DNA of 54,553 nt from Bacteroidales bacterium (GTDB lineage Bacteria; Bacteroidota; Bacteroidia; Bacteroidales; P3). A model generated the notes under the pieces. It had not been told where the DNA came from. It ran no database searches and saw nothing but the letters and a program-made list of their open reading frames with translations. The stretch spans positions 1 through 54,553 of the forward strand of contig JAFTDW010000049.1 of the NCBI GenBank assembly GCA_017454015.1, written 5' to 3'. Within the stretch, counting starts at the first letter, position 1. Each line of letters starts with the position of its first letter. This document shows positions 33,290 through 45,922 of the stretch, one piece after another. The translations under genes were made by a program, and so were the position numbers.

Positions 33290-33356
33290 TTTACTTTACT
33301 GGTAGTGGATTGAAACCGAAGGTCATGAACTGAGGTCATGTGGCGAGCCTGCGAAC

Positions 33357-33604
33357 TGAGGTCATGAGCACCTATGAAATAAAAACAAGGACAGCGAATA
33401 ATACCTTGAAATCAAAATAATGAACTGAGGTCATGAGCACCTATGAAATAAAAACATGGACAGCGAATAAATGAGCAGCACCCGTAGAAATAAAAACATG
33501 GATAGCGAACTGCCGAAGGCTGCGAACACCTATGAAATTAAAATATGGATAGCGAGCAACTGAGGTCATGAGCACCTATGAAATAAAAACATGGACAGCG
33601 AATA
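33357..33604 (+). repeat. Cluster of about five 45-nt intergenic repeats
   Basis: Unit: TGAGGTCATGAGCACCT, then ATGAAATAAAAACATGG and ACAGCGAATAA. Good copies lie at 33357-33402, 33425-33470 and 33560-33604, with two decayed copies between (33474-33508, 33512-33555). Single copies lie before rmlB (43064-43110) and phoH (15879-15914). Each good copy contains ATGGACAGCGAATAA, a four-codon reading frame. The gene-free stretch 33290-33770 holds this cluster and a promoter at 33686. Confidence 0.85.
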
Positions 33605-33685
33605 ACTGGCTGACACCTGCAAGCCTTGCTGAAAGTTACAAATTGCCACGACATATTTTTTGCGCGTTACTTGAAAAAAAAAACG

Positions 33686-33693
33686 TATCTTTG
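33686..33693 (+). promoter_or_regulatory. -7 box of the DUF4954 gene
   Basis: TATCTTTG followed by GCA, 77 nt before ATG 33771. A TTTG lies at 33659-33662, somewhat far for -33. Confidence 0.7.
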
Positions 33694-33770
33694 CATTCTT
33701 GTTTCGCACAACAACTATTTATAGTTGTAATATGTAATAATGTCACATACCATATAATAACCAATCATCT

Positions 33771-35648
33771 ATGAACTCTTGCAAAGATTACCGTCAACTC
33801 TCGCCTGCCGAGGTTGACCAATGGAAAAGCAACGGCAACACCGCCCAGTCGTGGGACACCGTGCTCGTGAGCGGCGACGTGCAAGCCGACATAATCCGCA
33901 ATAATTGTTTTGGCGGCAACATCTGTATTGATTTCGGCGAGGCCGGCAACCACGGCACCCTCGCCGACGGCCTGCTGGAGGTAGCCGTGGGCATCGCGGG
34001 CAGCAGGCTGGTGGACTGCACCATAGGGCCGGGCTGTGCCATACGCGACGTGAAGTACCTTCGCGGCTACACCATAGGCAGTGGCTGCCTGATATGCAAT
34101 GTCGACGAGATGGCGGCAGGCGGCGAGCCCGTGTGGATGGAGCCAATGAACGAGAACGGAGGCCGCCGGCTGCTACCGGTGAGCGGCATGCGCATAGGCG
34201 ACGCCTACCTCTGGGCCCGCTTCCGCGACCACGCAGCCCTGCTCCAACGGCTCGAAGCCATGAGCCGCAAAGCCCTCAACGGCGCCGAACGCTACGGCGT
34301 GGTGGGCAACGCCGCAGTGATAAAGAACTGCAAGGAGTTGCGCAACGTGCGCGTGGACTCCACCGCCGAAGCCCCTACCCGACTCTACGACTGCATAGCC
34401 CTCACCGACGGCGTCATAAGCCCGGGATGCACCCTCGAATACGGCATCATAGCACAGCGTTTCCTGCTCGGCGAGAACGTACACCTCGAATACGCCCTGC
34501 GACTCAACGACAGCGTGGTGGGCGACAACTCGACACTCGCACGCTGCGAGGTGGGCAACAGCATCATCTTCCCCGCCCACGAGCAGCACCACAACAACTC
34601 GTTCCTCATTGCCGGCCTCATTCAGGGACAGAGCAACATAGCCGCCGGCGGCACCCTCGGCTCCAACCACAACGGACGCACCGCCGACAACGAGCTCGCC
34701 GCAGGGCGCGGCTTCTGGCCCGGCCTCTGCGTGAGCGTCAAACACTCCAGCCGCTTCTCCAGCTACTGCCTGCTGAGCAAGGCCGACTACCCACACGAGC
34801 TCAACATCACGCTGCCCTTCGCCTTGGTGAACAACAACGTGGCCAAGAACCAGCTGGAGGTGATGCCCGCCTACTGGTGGCTATACAACATGTATGCCCT
34901 CAACCGCAACATCAAGAAGTTCGCCAGCCGCGACCGCCGCAAGTACAAGAGGCAGCACGTGGAGTTCGACCCCTTTGCCCCCGACACCGCCGAAGAGCTG
35001 CTTGTGGGGCGCGGCCTGCTGAAGATGTGGACGGAGAAAGCCTATGCCGAGAGCAAAGGCTCTGCACACGGCGACCTCGGCGAGGGACTGGCAAAGACCG
35101 TGGCCGAGCTGCCCACCCTCGAGGTGCGCGGCTACGGCATGGAGTGCGGCAAACGCAAGACCGTGATACTCAAACCCGGGGCAGGCTACCGCGCATATGA
35201 AGAGATGCTTATATACTACGCCATGCGCGTGCTCACCGAGCAGTATGGCGACACCATGCCACCCAAGGAGCTCAACGAGGGCGAAGCCCGCGTGCAGTGG
35301 TGGATAAACCTCGGCGGACAGCTCCTGCCCAAGCCCGACGCCATGAAGCTCATAGCCGACATAGAAAGCGGGCTGCTCGACAGCTGGGACGCCATACACC
35401 AACGCCTCGACGACCTCTGGCAGCAATACCCCATGCAGAAGGTGCGCCACGCATACCAGGTGCTCTGCGAGCTGAGCCAGCGCAAAGCCCTCGACGAACA
35501 CCTGTGGGCCAGCTATCAGGTGCGCTTCGCCCAGATCAACCAGTATGTGGAAAACCAGAAGATCATCACACGCAAGAAGGACGACGACAACGAGTTCCGC
35601 CACATGACCTACTGGAACAGCGAAGAGATGCAAGCCGTTCTCGGATAG
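33771..35648 (+). CDS. DUF4954 protein (left-handed beta-helix type)
   Basis: 625 residues. Repeating hexapeptide-like turns ([77 protein letters not shown]) build a left-handed beta helix like those of sugar acetyl/nucleotidyl-transferases. The segment [21 protein letters not shown] and the helical C-terminal third match DUF4954, common in Bacteroidetes. No signal peptide. Function is unknown; a nucleotide-sugar role has been proposed for such folds. Confidence 0.87.
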   Translation: MNSCKDYRQLSPAEVDQWKSNGNTAQSWDTVLVSGDVQADIIRNNCFGGNICIDFGEAGNHGTLADGLLEVAVGIAGSRLVDCTIGPGCAIRDVKYLRGYTIGSGCLICNVDEMAAGGEPVWMEPMNENGGRRLLPVSGMRIGDAYLWARFRDHAALLQRLEAMSRKALNGAERYGVVGNAAVIKNCKELRNVRVDSTAEAPTRLYDCIALTDGVISPGCTLEYGIIAQRFLLGENVHLEYALRLNDSVVGDNSTLARCEVGNSIIFPAHEQHHNNSFLIAGLIQGQSNIAAGGTLGSNHNGRTADNELAAGRGFWPGLCVSVKHSSRFSSYCLLSKADYPHELNITLPFALVNNNVAKNQLEVMPAYWWLYNMYALNRNIKKFASRDRRKYKRQHVEFDPFAPDTAEELLVGRGLLKMWTEKAYAESKGSAHGDLGEGLAKTVAELPTLEVRGYGMECGKRKTVILKPGAGYRAYEEMLIYYAMRVLTEQYGDTMPPKELNEGEARVQWWINLGGQLLPKPDAMKLIADIESGLLDSWDAIHQRLDDLWQQYPMQKVRHAYQVLCELSQRKALDEHLWASYQVRFAQINQYVENQKIITRKKDDDNEFRHMTYWNSEEMQAVLG

Positions 35649-35674
35649 ATCTCAATTCTTGCCACTAACCGCAT

Positions 35675-35768
35675 CAACCAGCAAACCCTAAAACCTTCTA
35701 ACCTTCCAACCCTAAAACCCTCTAACCCTCTAACCCTTAAACCATCTAACCTTCCAAACCATCTAACC
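35675..35768 (+). repeat. C-rich AACCCT/TCTAACC tract before uvrA
   Basis: Imperfect 7-8 nt units (AACCCTAAAACC, TCTAACCCTCTAACC, ATCTAACCTTCC) fill the whole gap up to the uvrA start. The non-coding strand would be G-rich and telomere-like. A shorter tract of the same kind lies at 39384-39421. Confidence 0.75.
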
Positions 35769-38588
<2,820 letters not shown>

Positions 38589-38624
38589 TAACACACAAAC
38601 AGCCACAACCTGCTATAAAAGCAA

Positions 38625-38692
38625 CGTTTTCGATAAGCCGAGTGCAGAGGGCAAATCACGCAGTGTTTGCGTTATGCCGAGGCGAGAAAACG
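38625..38692 (+). repeat. Palindromic element, CGTTTTC...GAAAACG ends, before nitroreductase
   Basis: CGTTTTC (38625-38631) and GAAAACG (38686-38692) flank 54 bp that include GCAGTGTTTGC. The left flank GCAACGTTTTCG is the same as at the AddA-internal copy (51302). The right flank continues AGGGTTTCGAAGAAACC, itself a GGTTTC/GAAACC palindrome. It lies 42 nt before the nitroreductase start. Confidence 0.65.
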
Positions 38693-38733
38693 AGGGTTTC
38701 GAAGAAACCAACCCAACAAAATAAAATAAAGAA

Positions 38734-39372
38734 ATGGCCGACAACTACTTGGAAAAACGCTACAACGAATGCTTTGGCGGCAGCCGCACCAAGGTGAAAC
38801 GCGTAGGACCCACACTCGACGACCTACTGCTGCGCAACCGCAGCCAGCGCGGATACCTCAAGTCGTACGTGGTAAGCCGCGACGAGCTTTTGCGCATCGT
38901 TGCCGTCAACACGCGCCTGGCGTCGGGCTGCAACCAGCAGGCGCTACGCTTCCGCCTCGTCACGCGCGACAGCGGCGCCGACCGAGTGCTGCCACTCATC
39001 AAGATGGGCGCAGCACTGCCCGAACTGCACCTGCCACTGCCGGGCACCGAGCCGGAGGCTTTCATAGTGGTCTGCTCCACTCAGGCCGAGAGTAAACTCA
39101 TCGACATCGACCTTGGCATCAGCGCACAGAGCATGCTCCTCAAAGCCGTCGAGATGGGGTTGGGAGGACTTGTCATAGGAGCCTTCGACCACGCCAAGCT
39201 CAAAGAAGCCCTGCAGCTGCCGCTCGAACCCCTGCTGGTGATCGCCATAGGCAAAGGAGCCGAGAAGATAGAGCTGGTACCCATCGCCGAGACCGACAGC
39301 CACGCCTACTACCGCAACAACGGCACCCACTACGTCCCAAAAGTGAAACTGGAAGACCTTGTAATCCAGTAG
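38734..39372 (+). CDS. Nitroreductase-family protein
   Basis: 212 residues. FMN-dependent reductase fold: LLLRNRSQRGYLKSYVVSRDEL, RLASGCNQQALRFRLV (FMN phosphate region), IDLGISAQSMLLKAVEMGLGGLVIGAFD and LLVIAIGKGAEKIELV match the nitroreductase family. It reduces an unknown substrate with NAD(P)H. It is preceded by a palindromic element and follows uvrA by 145 nt. Confidence 0.88.
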   Translation: MADNYLEKRYNECFGGSRTKVKRVGPTLDDLLLRNRSQRGYLKSYVVSRDELLRIVAVNTRLASGCNQQALRFRLVTRDSGADRVLPLIKMGAALPELHLPLPGTEPEAFIVVCSTQAESKLIDIDLGISAQSMLLKAVEMGLGGLVIGAFDHAKLKEALQLPLEPLLVIAIGKGAEKIELVPIAETDSHAYYRNNGTHYVPKVKLEDLVIQ

Positions 39373-39421
39373 CCCACAAAGCCTTAAAACCCTTCAACCC
39401 TCAAACCCTTCACCCCCACAA

Positions 39422-40444
39422 TTGCACAGACTCCTTACAGCCATATTGCCACTATTGTTGTGCGCCCTCCTGAGCCAAGCGCAGCAGCTCACCCCGTTCC
39501 GTGGCATAGCACCTAACACCTACAACTTCTGGGTCTACACCCCCGAAGGCTACGACACCAACAACACCCCGCTACCCTTGGTAGTCTTTCTGCACGGTGC
39601 CAGCCTCAAAGGCAACGACCTCAACCGCGTGCGCCGCTACGGCACCCTTCACGCCCTTGAGATGGGACGCCGCATCGAAGCCGTGGTGGTGGCTCCGCAA
39701 TGCAACAACGGCTCGTGGAGCCCTGCCCGCATCATGAACACCATCGAGTGGGTGGAGCAGCACTATGCCATCGACACCTGTCGCCGCTATGTGCTGGGCA
39801 TGAGCCTGGGCGGCTACGGCACCATCGACCTCGCCGCCACCTACCCCCACCGCATAGCCGCCGCCATGGCCATCTGCGGCGGCGGCACGGCACGCGACTT
39901 CTGCGGCCTCAACGAACTGCCACTCTGGATACTCCACGGCACCGCCGACCGCGCCGTGCCCATCGCGCAGTCCAAGAAGGTGATGTCTGCCATGGAACAG
40001 TGCGGGAGCACCGACCGCCTCATCTTCACTCCACTCGAAGGCTACAATCACACACAACCCGCCAAGATACTCTATATGAGCGAGACCTACGACTGGCTCT
40101 TCCAGCACCGCCTCGACGACCCCTACCGCACAGCCAACCGCAGCTACGACATAAGCACAGCCAACATACCCCACGCCTACAACAGCATAGACCGCACCAA
40201 CGCCAAGAAAGTGCGTGTGGCAAGCCGCCCTGCCGCCACTGCGTCTGGCAGCGTGGCAGAAAGCCGCCAAACAGAGCCCTCAGGCACCGGCACCGCAACG
40301 CCACAGTACTACACCGTGAAGAAAGGCGACACCCTGAGCGCCATAGCCAAGCGCCACCACACCACAGTGGCCAAGCTCTGCAGCCTCAACAAAATCAAAG
40401 CCACCACCACCCTGCAAATAGGCCGCCGCCTACGTGTGCGGTAG
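39422..40444 (+). CDS. Secreted alpha/beta-hydrolase (esterase) with C-terminal LysM
   Basis: 340 residues, TTG start. A signal peptide (LLTAILPLLLCALLSQAQQ) leads into an alpha/beta-hydrolase like PHB-depolymerase/feruloyl esterases: VVFLHGASLKGND, nucleophile elbow GMSLGGYG, WILHGTADRAVP, and His in LEGYNHTQ. A linker (residues about 265-295) joins it to one LysM repeat (YYTVKKGDTLSAIAKRHHTT) that would bind peptidoglycan. A periplasmic wall-anchored esterase is likely. The C-rich tract before the TTG repeats the arrangement at uvrA. Confidence 0.85.
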   Translation: MHRLLTAILPLLLCALLSQAQQLTPFRGIAPNTYNFWVYTPEGYDTNNTPLPLVVFLHGASLKGNDLNRVRRYGTLHALEMGRRIEAVVVAPQCNNGSWSPARIMNTIEWVEQHYAIDTCRRYVLGMSLGGYGTIDLAATYPHRIAAAMAICGGGTARDFCGLNELPLWILHGTADRAVPIAQSKKVMSAMEQCGSTDRLIFTPLEGYNHTQPAKILYMSETYDWLFQHRLDDPYRTANRSYDISTANIPHAYNSIDRTNAKKVRVASRPAATASGSVAESRQTEPSGTGTATPQYYTVKKGDTLSAIAKRHHTTVAKLCSLNKIKATTTLQIGRRLRVR

Positions 40445-40459
40445 GGGGCAGAGCCGCTG

Positions 40460-41233
40460 TTACATAATCTTGCGCAGCGGGTTGTCGCGGAAAAACATGG
40501 TGTCCACTCCCCTGCCCTCTTCGCCGCGCAGCGCCTTGGCAAACTCGGCGAAGGTGCGGTGTTCCATAGTTATGACGTTATACACGTCGCCCACGTTGTC
40601 AATAAAATGGGCGTCGCTGTCGGTAATGAACGAGAAACGTTTGAGGTAGGCAAACTTCTTCAGTATCTCCTCGCGCGTGATGCGGCGGTTGATTTCGAGG
40701 GCGTCGGCGCGCAGGTCGGGCGGCACAAAACCCAACTGGCTCATAAGGCTCGTGGTGCCTTTGTTGATATGAGCCGGCACAAAGAGGCCGCCAATGCGGT
40801 GCACCTCGTCGTAAAGTCCTTCAATATCGACGTCGAGGGCGTTGAGCAGGTGGTATTCCTCCTCATCGACTATCTCCTCATTCTCGTCAACCACCAGCTG
40901 GTAGCCAAAGCGGTCTACGTCGTTGGGTATCTTGGGCAGGTGCGCGTCGAGGAATGCCTGCATGGCATCGAGCTGCTCATCGGTCTCGAAATAGGCGAGG
41001 CAATGGGTCTCCTCCATGGAGGTTATCTCCACGCCGCCGAGCACAAACAGTCCCTCGCGTTTGCCCACAGCCTGCGTTACCTTGACCTGGCGCGTGGTGT
41101 TGTGGTCGGTGATGGCTATCATGTCGAGCCCCCTCGCCAGTGCCCTGCGCACTATGGCGGTAGGCGACATCTCGAGGTCGCCGCACGGCGAGAGTACCGT
41201 ATGGATATGCAAGTCGGCCTTGTACTGCTGCAT
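40460..41233 (-). CDS. PHP-domain phosphoesterase
   Basis: 257 residues. Metal-binding PHP motifs: ADLHIHTVLSPCGD, AITDHNTT, GVEITSMEE, PAHI and SDAHF. The PHP domain is a trinuclear-metal phosphoesterase. It follows the DRTGG gene by 32 nt on the same strand; PHP and DRTGG genes together are typical accessory genes of [FeFe]-hydrogenase operons in anaerobes, and hydA lies about 40 kb away here. The hydrogenase link is inferred. Confidence 0.88.
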   Translation of the reverse strand: MQQYKADLHIHTVLSPCGDLEMSPTAIVRRALARGLDMIAITDHNTTRQVKVTQAVGKREGLFVLGGVEITSMEETHCLAYFETDEQLDAMQAFLDAHLPKIPNDVDRFGYQLVVDENEEIVDEEEYHLLNALDVDIEGLYDEVHRIGGLFVPAHINKGTTSLMSQLGFVPPDLRADALEINRRITREEILKKFAYLKRFSFITDSDAHFIDNVGDVYNVITMEHRTFAEFAKALRGEEGRGVDTMFFRDNPLRKIM

Positions 41234-41265
41234 CTTGGCTTGTGAGGCCCGCGGGCGCGGGAGGT

Positions 41266-41601
41266 CTACTTGTTGAGCAGTGTGTAAATCTTGCCCACCG
41301 TCTCGTAAGTCTGCATGGAGGTGCTCAGGAAAGGTATACCCTCCTCGTTGCTTTGTTCGAGGGTGTCATCGGCTGCCATCTGCCCTTTGACCAGTATCAC
41401 ACACGACAACTCTTTGAGCGAAGCTATAGCCATGACATTCTTATGAGTCTGGAGGGTGACCCACACGTTGCCCATCTCGGCGTTGCCCATCACATCGCTC
41501 AGCAGGTCGCTGACGTAGCAGCCGTCAATATCGCGGTCCAGACCGGCCTCGCCGGAGAGCACCTTAAGGTTCAATTTATCGACTAATTCTCTTACTTTCA
41601 T
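41266..41601 (-). CDS. DRTGG-domain protein
   Basis: 111 residues. KVRELVDKLNLKVLSGE, DIDGCYVSDLLSDVMGNA and VWVTLQTHKNVMAIASLKE match stand-alone DRTGG domains, thought to sense ligands. It is upstream of the PHP gene in a probable two-gene operon, which is why hydrogenase regulation or maturation is suspected. Confidence 0.82.
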   Translation of the reverse strand: MKVRELVDKLNLKVLSGEAGLDRDIDGCYVSDLLSDVMGNAEMGNVWVTLQTHKNVMAIASLKELSCVILVKGQMAADDTLEQSNEEGIPFLSTSMQTYETVGKIYTLLNK

Positions 41602-41651
41602 TGTTATTGGTTTTTCATTATAAGGTAATATCGCAATTCTTCTGGATTTCT

Positions 41652-42932
<1,281 letters not shown>

Positions 42933-42983
42933 TTCGTTATGCAGCAATATATTACGGCAAAGGTTGCCGACAAATTCATTATT

Positions 42984-42991
42984 CAAAAATA
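42984..42991 (-). promoter_or_regulatory. -7 box of the UDP-sugar dehydrogenase
   Basis: Minus-strand TATTTTTG, 51 nt before ATG 42932. It also rules out the TTG inside the box as a start. Confidence 0.65.
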
Positions 42992-43044
42992 CAACTATTT
43001 TTCGACATATCCGTCTTTTTTTCTGCTATGTGGCTTTTATTTTG

Positions 43045-43052
43045 TACTTTTG
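43045..43052 (+). promoter_or_regulatory. -7 box of rmlB
   Basis: TACTTTTG followed by GCA, 60 nt before ATG 43113. A copy of the dispersed 45-nt repeat follows it in the leader. Confidence 0.65.
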
Positions 43053-43063
43053 CATTTTCAAAC

Positions 43064-43110
43064 CGAAGGTCATGAGCACCTGTTGTAATTAAAATATGGA
43101 CAGCTAATAA
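43064..43110 (+). repeat. Dispersed 45-nt repeat in the rmlB leader
   Basis: GAAGGTCATGAGCACCTGTT, then AATTAAAATATGGACAGC and TAATAA, matching the cluster at 33357-33604. Here the mini-frame is ATG GAC AGC TAA. It lies between the -7 box and the ATG, so it is transcribed. Confidence 0.75.
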
Positions 43111-43112
43111 AT

Positions 43113-44276
43113 ATGAAACGCACTATTGCAGTCACCGGCGGAGCCGGTTTTATAGGAAGCCATGTGGTGCGGCTCCTGGTGAAAAAATACCCCGAATACA
43201 ACATTGTCAACATCGACAAGCTCACCTACGCCGGCAACCTTGCCAACCTCAAAGACATTGAGCTGTGTCCCAACTACTCTTTTGAGCGTCTCGACATCTG
43301 CGATTTCGAGGCCATCCATGCCCTTATGGAGCGCCGGCGTGTCGACGGCATCATCCACCTCGCCGCCGAGAGCCATGTGGACCGCAGCATCAAAGACCCA
43401 TTCACCTTTGCCATGACCAACGTCATGGGCACCCTCTCGCTGCTGCAAGCCGCCAAGGCCTACTGGAGCTCACAGCCCACCCCCTGGCATATCTCTGCCG
43501 ACGACGGCACCAGCATTCCCTGCCGTTTCTACCATATCTCCACCGACGAGGTATACGGTGCCCTTGAGCTCACACACCCCGACGGCATTGAGCCGCCATT
43601 CTCCACCAAAGCCTCCAGCGGCTGCCACCACCTCGCCTACGGCGACCGTTTCTTCACCGAAGATCTCAAATACCAGCCCCACAGCCCCTACAGCGCCTCC
43701 AAGGCCTCCAGCGACCATTTTGTACGCGCCTTCCACGACACCTACCAGATGCCAGTGGTTATCACCAACTGCTCCAACAACTACGGCCCATTCCAGTTCC
43801 CCGAAAAACTCATACCTCTCTTTGTCAACAACATACGCCACCGCAAACCACTGCCTGTATACGGCAAGGGCGAGAATGTGCGCGACTGGCTCTATGTTGA
43901 GGACCACGCCCGCGCCATCGACCTCATATTCCACAAAGGCACCAACGGCGACACCTACAACATAGGCGGATTCAACGAGTGGAAGAACATCGACATAGTG
44001 CGGCTGCTCATACGCACCACAGACCGGTTGCTCGGACGAGCCGATGGCGAGGACGACAACCTCATCACCTACGTTACCGACCGTGCCGGACACGACCTGC
44101 GCTACGCTATCGACAGCACCAAGCTGCAGCGCGAGCTGGGCTGGGAGCCCAGCCTTCAGTTCGAGGAGGGCATTGAGAAAACCGTGCGCTGGTATCTTGA
44201 GCACCAAGACTGGCTCGACAACGTAACCAGCGGCGACTACCTACGCTACTACGAAGAGATGTACACCAACAGGTAA
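43113..44276 (+). CDS. rmlB: dTDP-glucose 4,6-dehydratase
   Basis: 387 residues. Makes dTDP-4-keto-6-deoxyglucose in dTDP-rhamnose synthesis. Visible: TGGAGFIGSHVVRLL, LTYAGNLANL, HLAAESHVDRSI, YHISTDEVYGAL, the YSASKASSDHFVRAF catalytic Tyr/Lys, and NCSNNYGPFQFPEKLIPL. Slightly long owing to an insert around residues 165-190 (FSTKASSGCHHLAYGDRF), common in Bacteroidetes RmlB. No rmlA, C or D adjoins. Confidence 0.96.
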   Translation: MKRTIAVTGGAGFIGSHVVRLLVKKYPEYNIVNIDKLTYAGNLANLKDIELCPNYSFERLDICDFEAIHALMERRRVDGIIHLAAESHVDRSIKDPFTFAMTNVMGTLSLLQAAKAYWSSQPTPWHISADDGTSIPCRFYHISTDEVYGALELTHPDGIEPPFSTKASSGCHHLAYGDRFFTEDLKYQPHSPYSASKASSDHFVRAFHDTYQMPVVITNCSNNYGPFQFPEKLIPLFVNNIRHRKPLPVYGKGENVRDWLYVEDHARAIDLIFHKGTNGDTYNIGGFNEWKNIDIVRLLIRTTDRLLGRADGEDDNLITYVTDRAGHDLRYAIDSTKLQRELGWEPSLQFEEGIEKTVRWYLEHQDWLDNVTSGDYLRYYEEMYTNR

Positions 44277-44323
44277 ACCCCTGTATGTCACCGCAAGGCA
44301 CTGCAACATAGCATAACGACACC

Positions 44324-45922
44324 ATGACAACTGGCACCATGAGATACCCTATCGGTATACAGACATTTGAACGGCTACGACGCGACGGCTACGTCTATGT
44401 AGACAAGACCGACCTCGTATGGAAATTGGCAAACACGGGCACCTACGCTTTCCTGAGCCGTCCTCGCCGTTTTGGCAAGTCGCTCCTCACGACCACCCTC
44501 AAGTCATATTTCGAGGGCAAGCGAGAGCTCTTCGAAGGCCTCAAAATCATGCAGCTCGAAAACGAGTGGCAGCAGTACCCGGTGCTACACGTAGACCTCA
44601 GCACCGCAAAGGGACAGGACGGTCCCGACAGGCTGCGCGACAGGCTCAACAGCATGATGTCCGATATAAGCAAAGACTTTGGAATAGCACTGGATGCCGA
44701 CAAGTTTACACCAGGTGCCAAGTTCAACAGCATCATCAAGTCTGCCTACGAGCATACCGGCAAACAAGTGGTTGTACTTATCGACGAGTACGACGCACCG
44801 CTTCTCGAAGTGCTGCACGAAGATACCAACCTTGGCTCAATGCGCAAAGTGATGCAGGAATTCTTCCAAACCCTCAAGGCTTCCGAAGCCATGATACGCT
44901 TCTGCTTCATCACTGGCATCACCAAGTTCTCTCAACTCTCCATCTTCTCCACCCTCAACAACATCACCAACATCTCGATGGATCCACGATATGCCACCAT
45001 CTGCGGCATAACAGATAAAGAGATGCACAATAACCTCGACGAAGGCGTAGTACTGCTGGCCGACACTTACCGTTGCTCAAAAGAAGAGATGTACGACAAG
45101 CTCCGCACCTACTACGACGGCTACCACTTTGCCAAAAACTCCGAAGGGGTGTACAACCCCTTCAGCCTACTCTCCGCAATGATGAAAGAAGAGCTCGACT
45201 ACTATTGGTTCTCGTCGGGCACACCGCTATTTCTCATAGAGCAGATGAAACGGTTCAAGACCGACATCACCAGTCTGGACAGGATAGAGGCACTCTCAAC
45301 AGCTTTCGACCAACCCACCGAAAACATGCAGGACGCCCTGCCGCTGCTCTACCAAAGCGGCTACCTCACCATCAAGGACTACGAGTTCGCATCCAACACC
45401 TACACCCTCTCCATCCCCAACCAGGAGGTGCGTGTAGGATTTGCCCAAAACCTCATATACGCCTACTCCAACATAAGGGCCAACGACGTGCAGATTGGCT
45501 TCGCGCTCAAGTTCTGGCGCGCCCTGCAGGCCAAGGACCTCGACCTCGCAATGAGCGAGCTCAAAGCCTTCCTCGCTGGCATTCCATACGTTGAGGGCTT
45601 CAAAGAGAAACTGAAGGACGTGCCAACGCGCGAAGGATTCTATGAATACACACTCTACCTCATATTCAGCATGCTCAACACCTTTGTGCGGACGCAGGTG
45701 AAATGCCACGGCGGCGACATCGACATGGTGGTATTCATGCCCGACACCACCTATGTGATAGAGTTCAAGGTAAAAGACACCGCCGAGACCGCGCTGCGGC
45801 AGATTGAGGAGAAAGGCTACGCCAAGCCCTACCAGACCGAAGGCCGCGCGGTGGTGAAAGTGGGGGTGAGTTTCGACACCGACTCCTGGACAGTGAAGGA
45901 ATACTTAATTAGTCGCGCTTGA
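44324..45922 (+). CDS. AAA-ATPase-like/DUF1703 (PD-(D/E)XK) protein, copy 2
   Basis: 532 residues, closely similar to the 19315-20904 protein through the whole length ([21 protein letters not shown]-loop [66 protein letters not shown]). ATG 44324 is taken as start; ATG 44339 matches the start of the paralogue. It converges with the UDP-glucose dehydrogenase gene, overlapping by 14 nt. Likely an independently moving gene between two nucleotide-sugar genes. Confidence 0.9.
   Translation: MTTGTMRYPIGIQTFERLRRDGYVYVDKTDLVWKLANTGTYAFLSRPRRFGKSLLTTTLKSYFEGKRELFEGLKIMQLENEWQQYPVLHVDLSTAKGQDGPDRLRDRLNSMMSDISKDFGIALDADKFTPGAKFNSIIKSAYEHTGKQVVVLIDEYDAPLLEVLHEDTNLGSMRKVMQEFFQTLKASEAMIRFCFITGITKFSQLSIFSTLNNITNISMDPRYATICGITDKEMHNNLDEGVVLLADTYRCSKEEMYDKLRTYYDGYHFAKNSEGVYNPFSLLSAMMKEELDYYWFSSGTPLFLIEQMKRFKTDITSLDRIEALSTAFDQPTENMQDALPLLYQSGYLTIKDYEFASNTYTLSIPNQEVRVGFAQNLIYAYSNIRANDVQIGFALKFWRALQAKDLDLAMSELKAFLAGIPYVEGFKEKLKDVPTREGFYEYTLYLIFSMLNTFVRTQVKCHGGDIDMVVFMPDTTYVIEFKVKDTAETALRQIEEKGYAKPYQTEGRAVVKVGVSFDTDSWTVKEYLISRA

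Noticed and set aside
33230-33317. Two ATTGAAAC ends about 72 nt apart, as in CRISPR repeats
   Set aside because: The sequence before each ATTGAAAC is different, no third copy or spacer pattern exists, and no cas gene is near. The first copy takes part in the structured region after rtcB.
35675-35768. True telomere or chromosome end
   Set aside because: The tract is degenerate, lies between two intact genes, and a second small tract exists 3.7 kb away.
38625-38797. 112-residue frame beginning in the palindromic element before the nitroreductase
   Set aside because: It overlaps the nitroreductase start in another frame, and its sequence is translated repeat.
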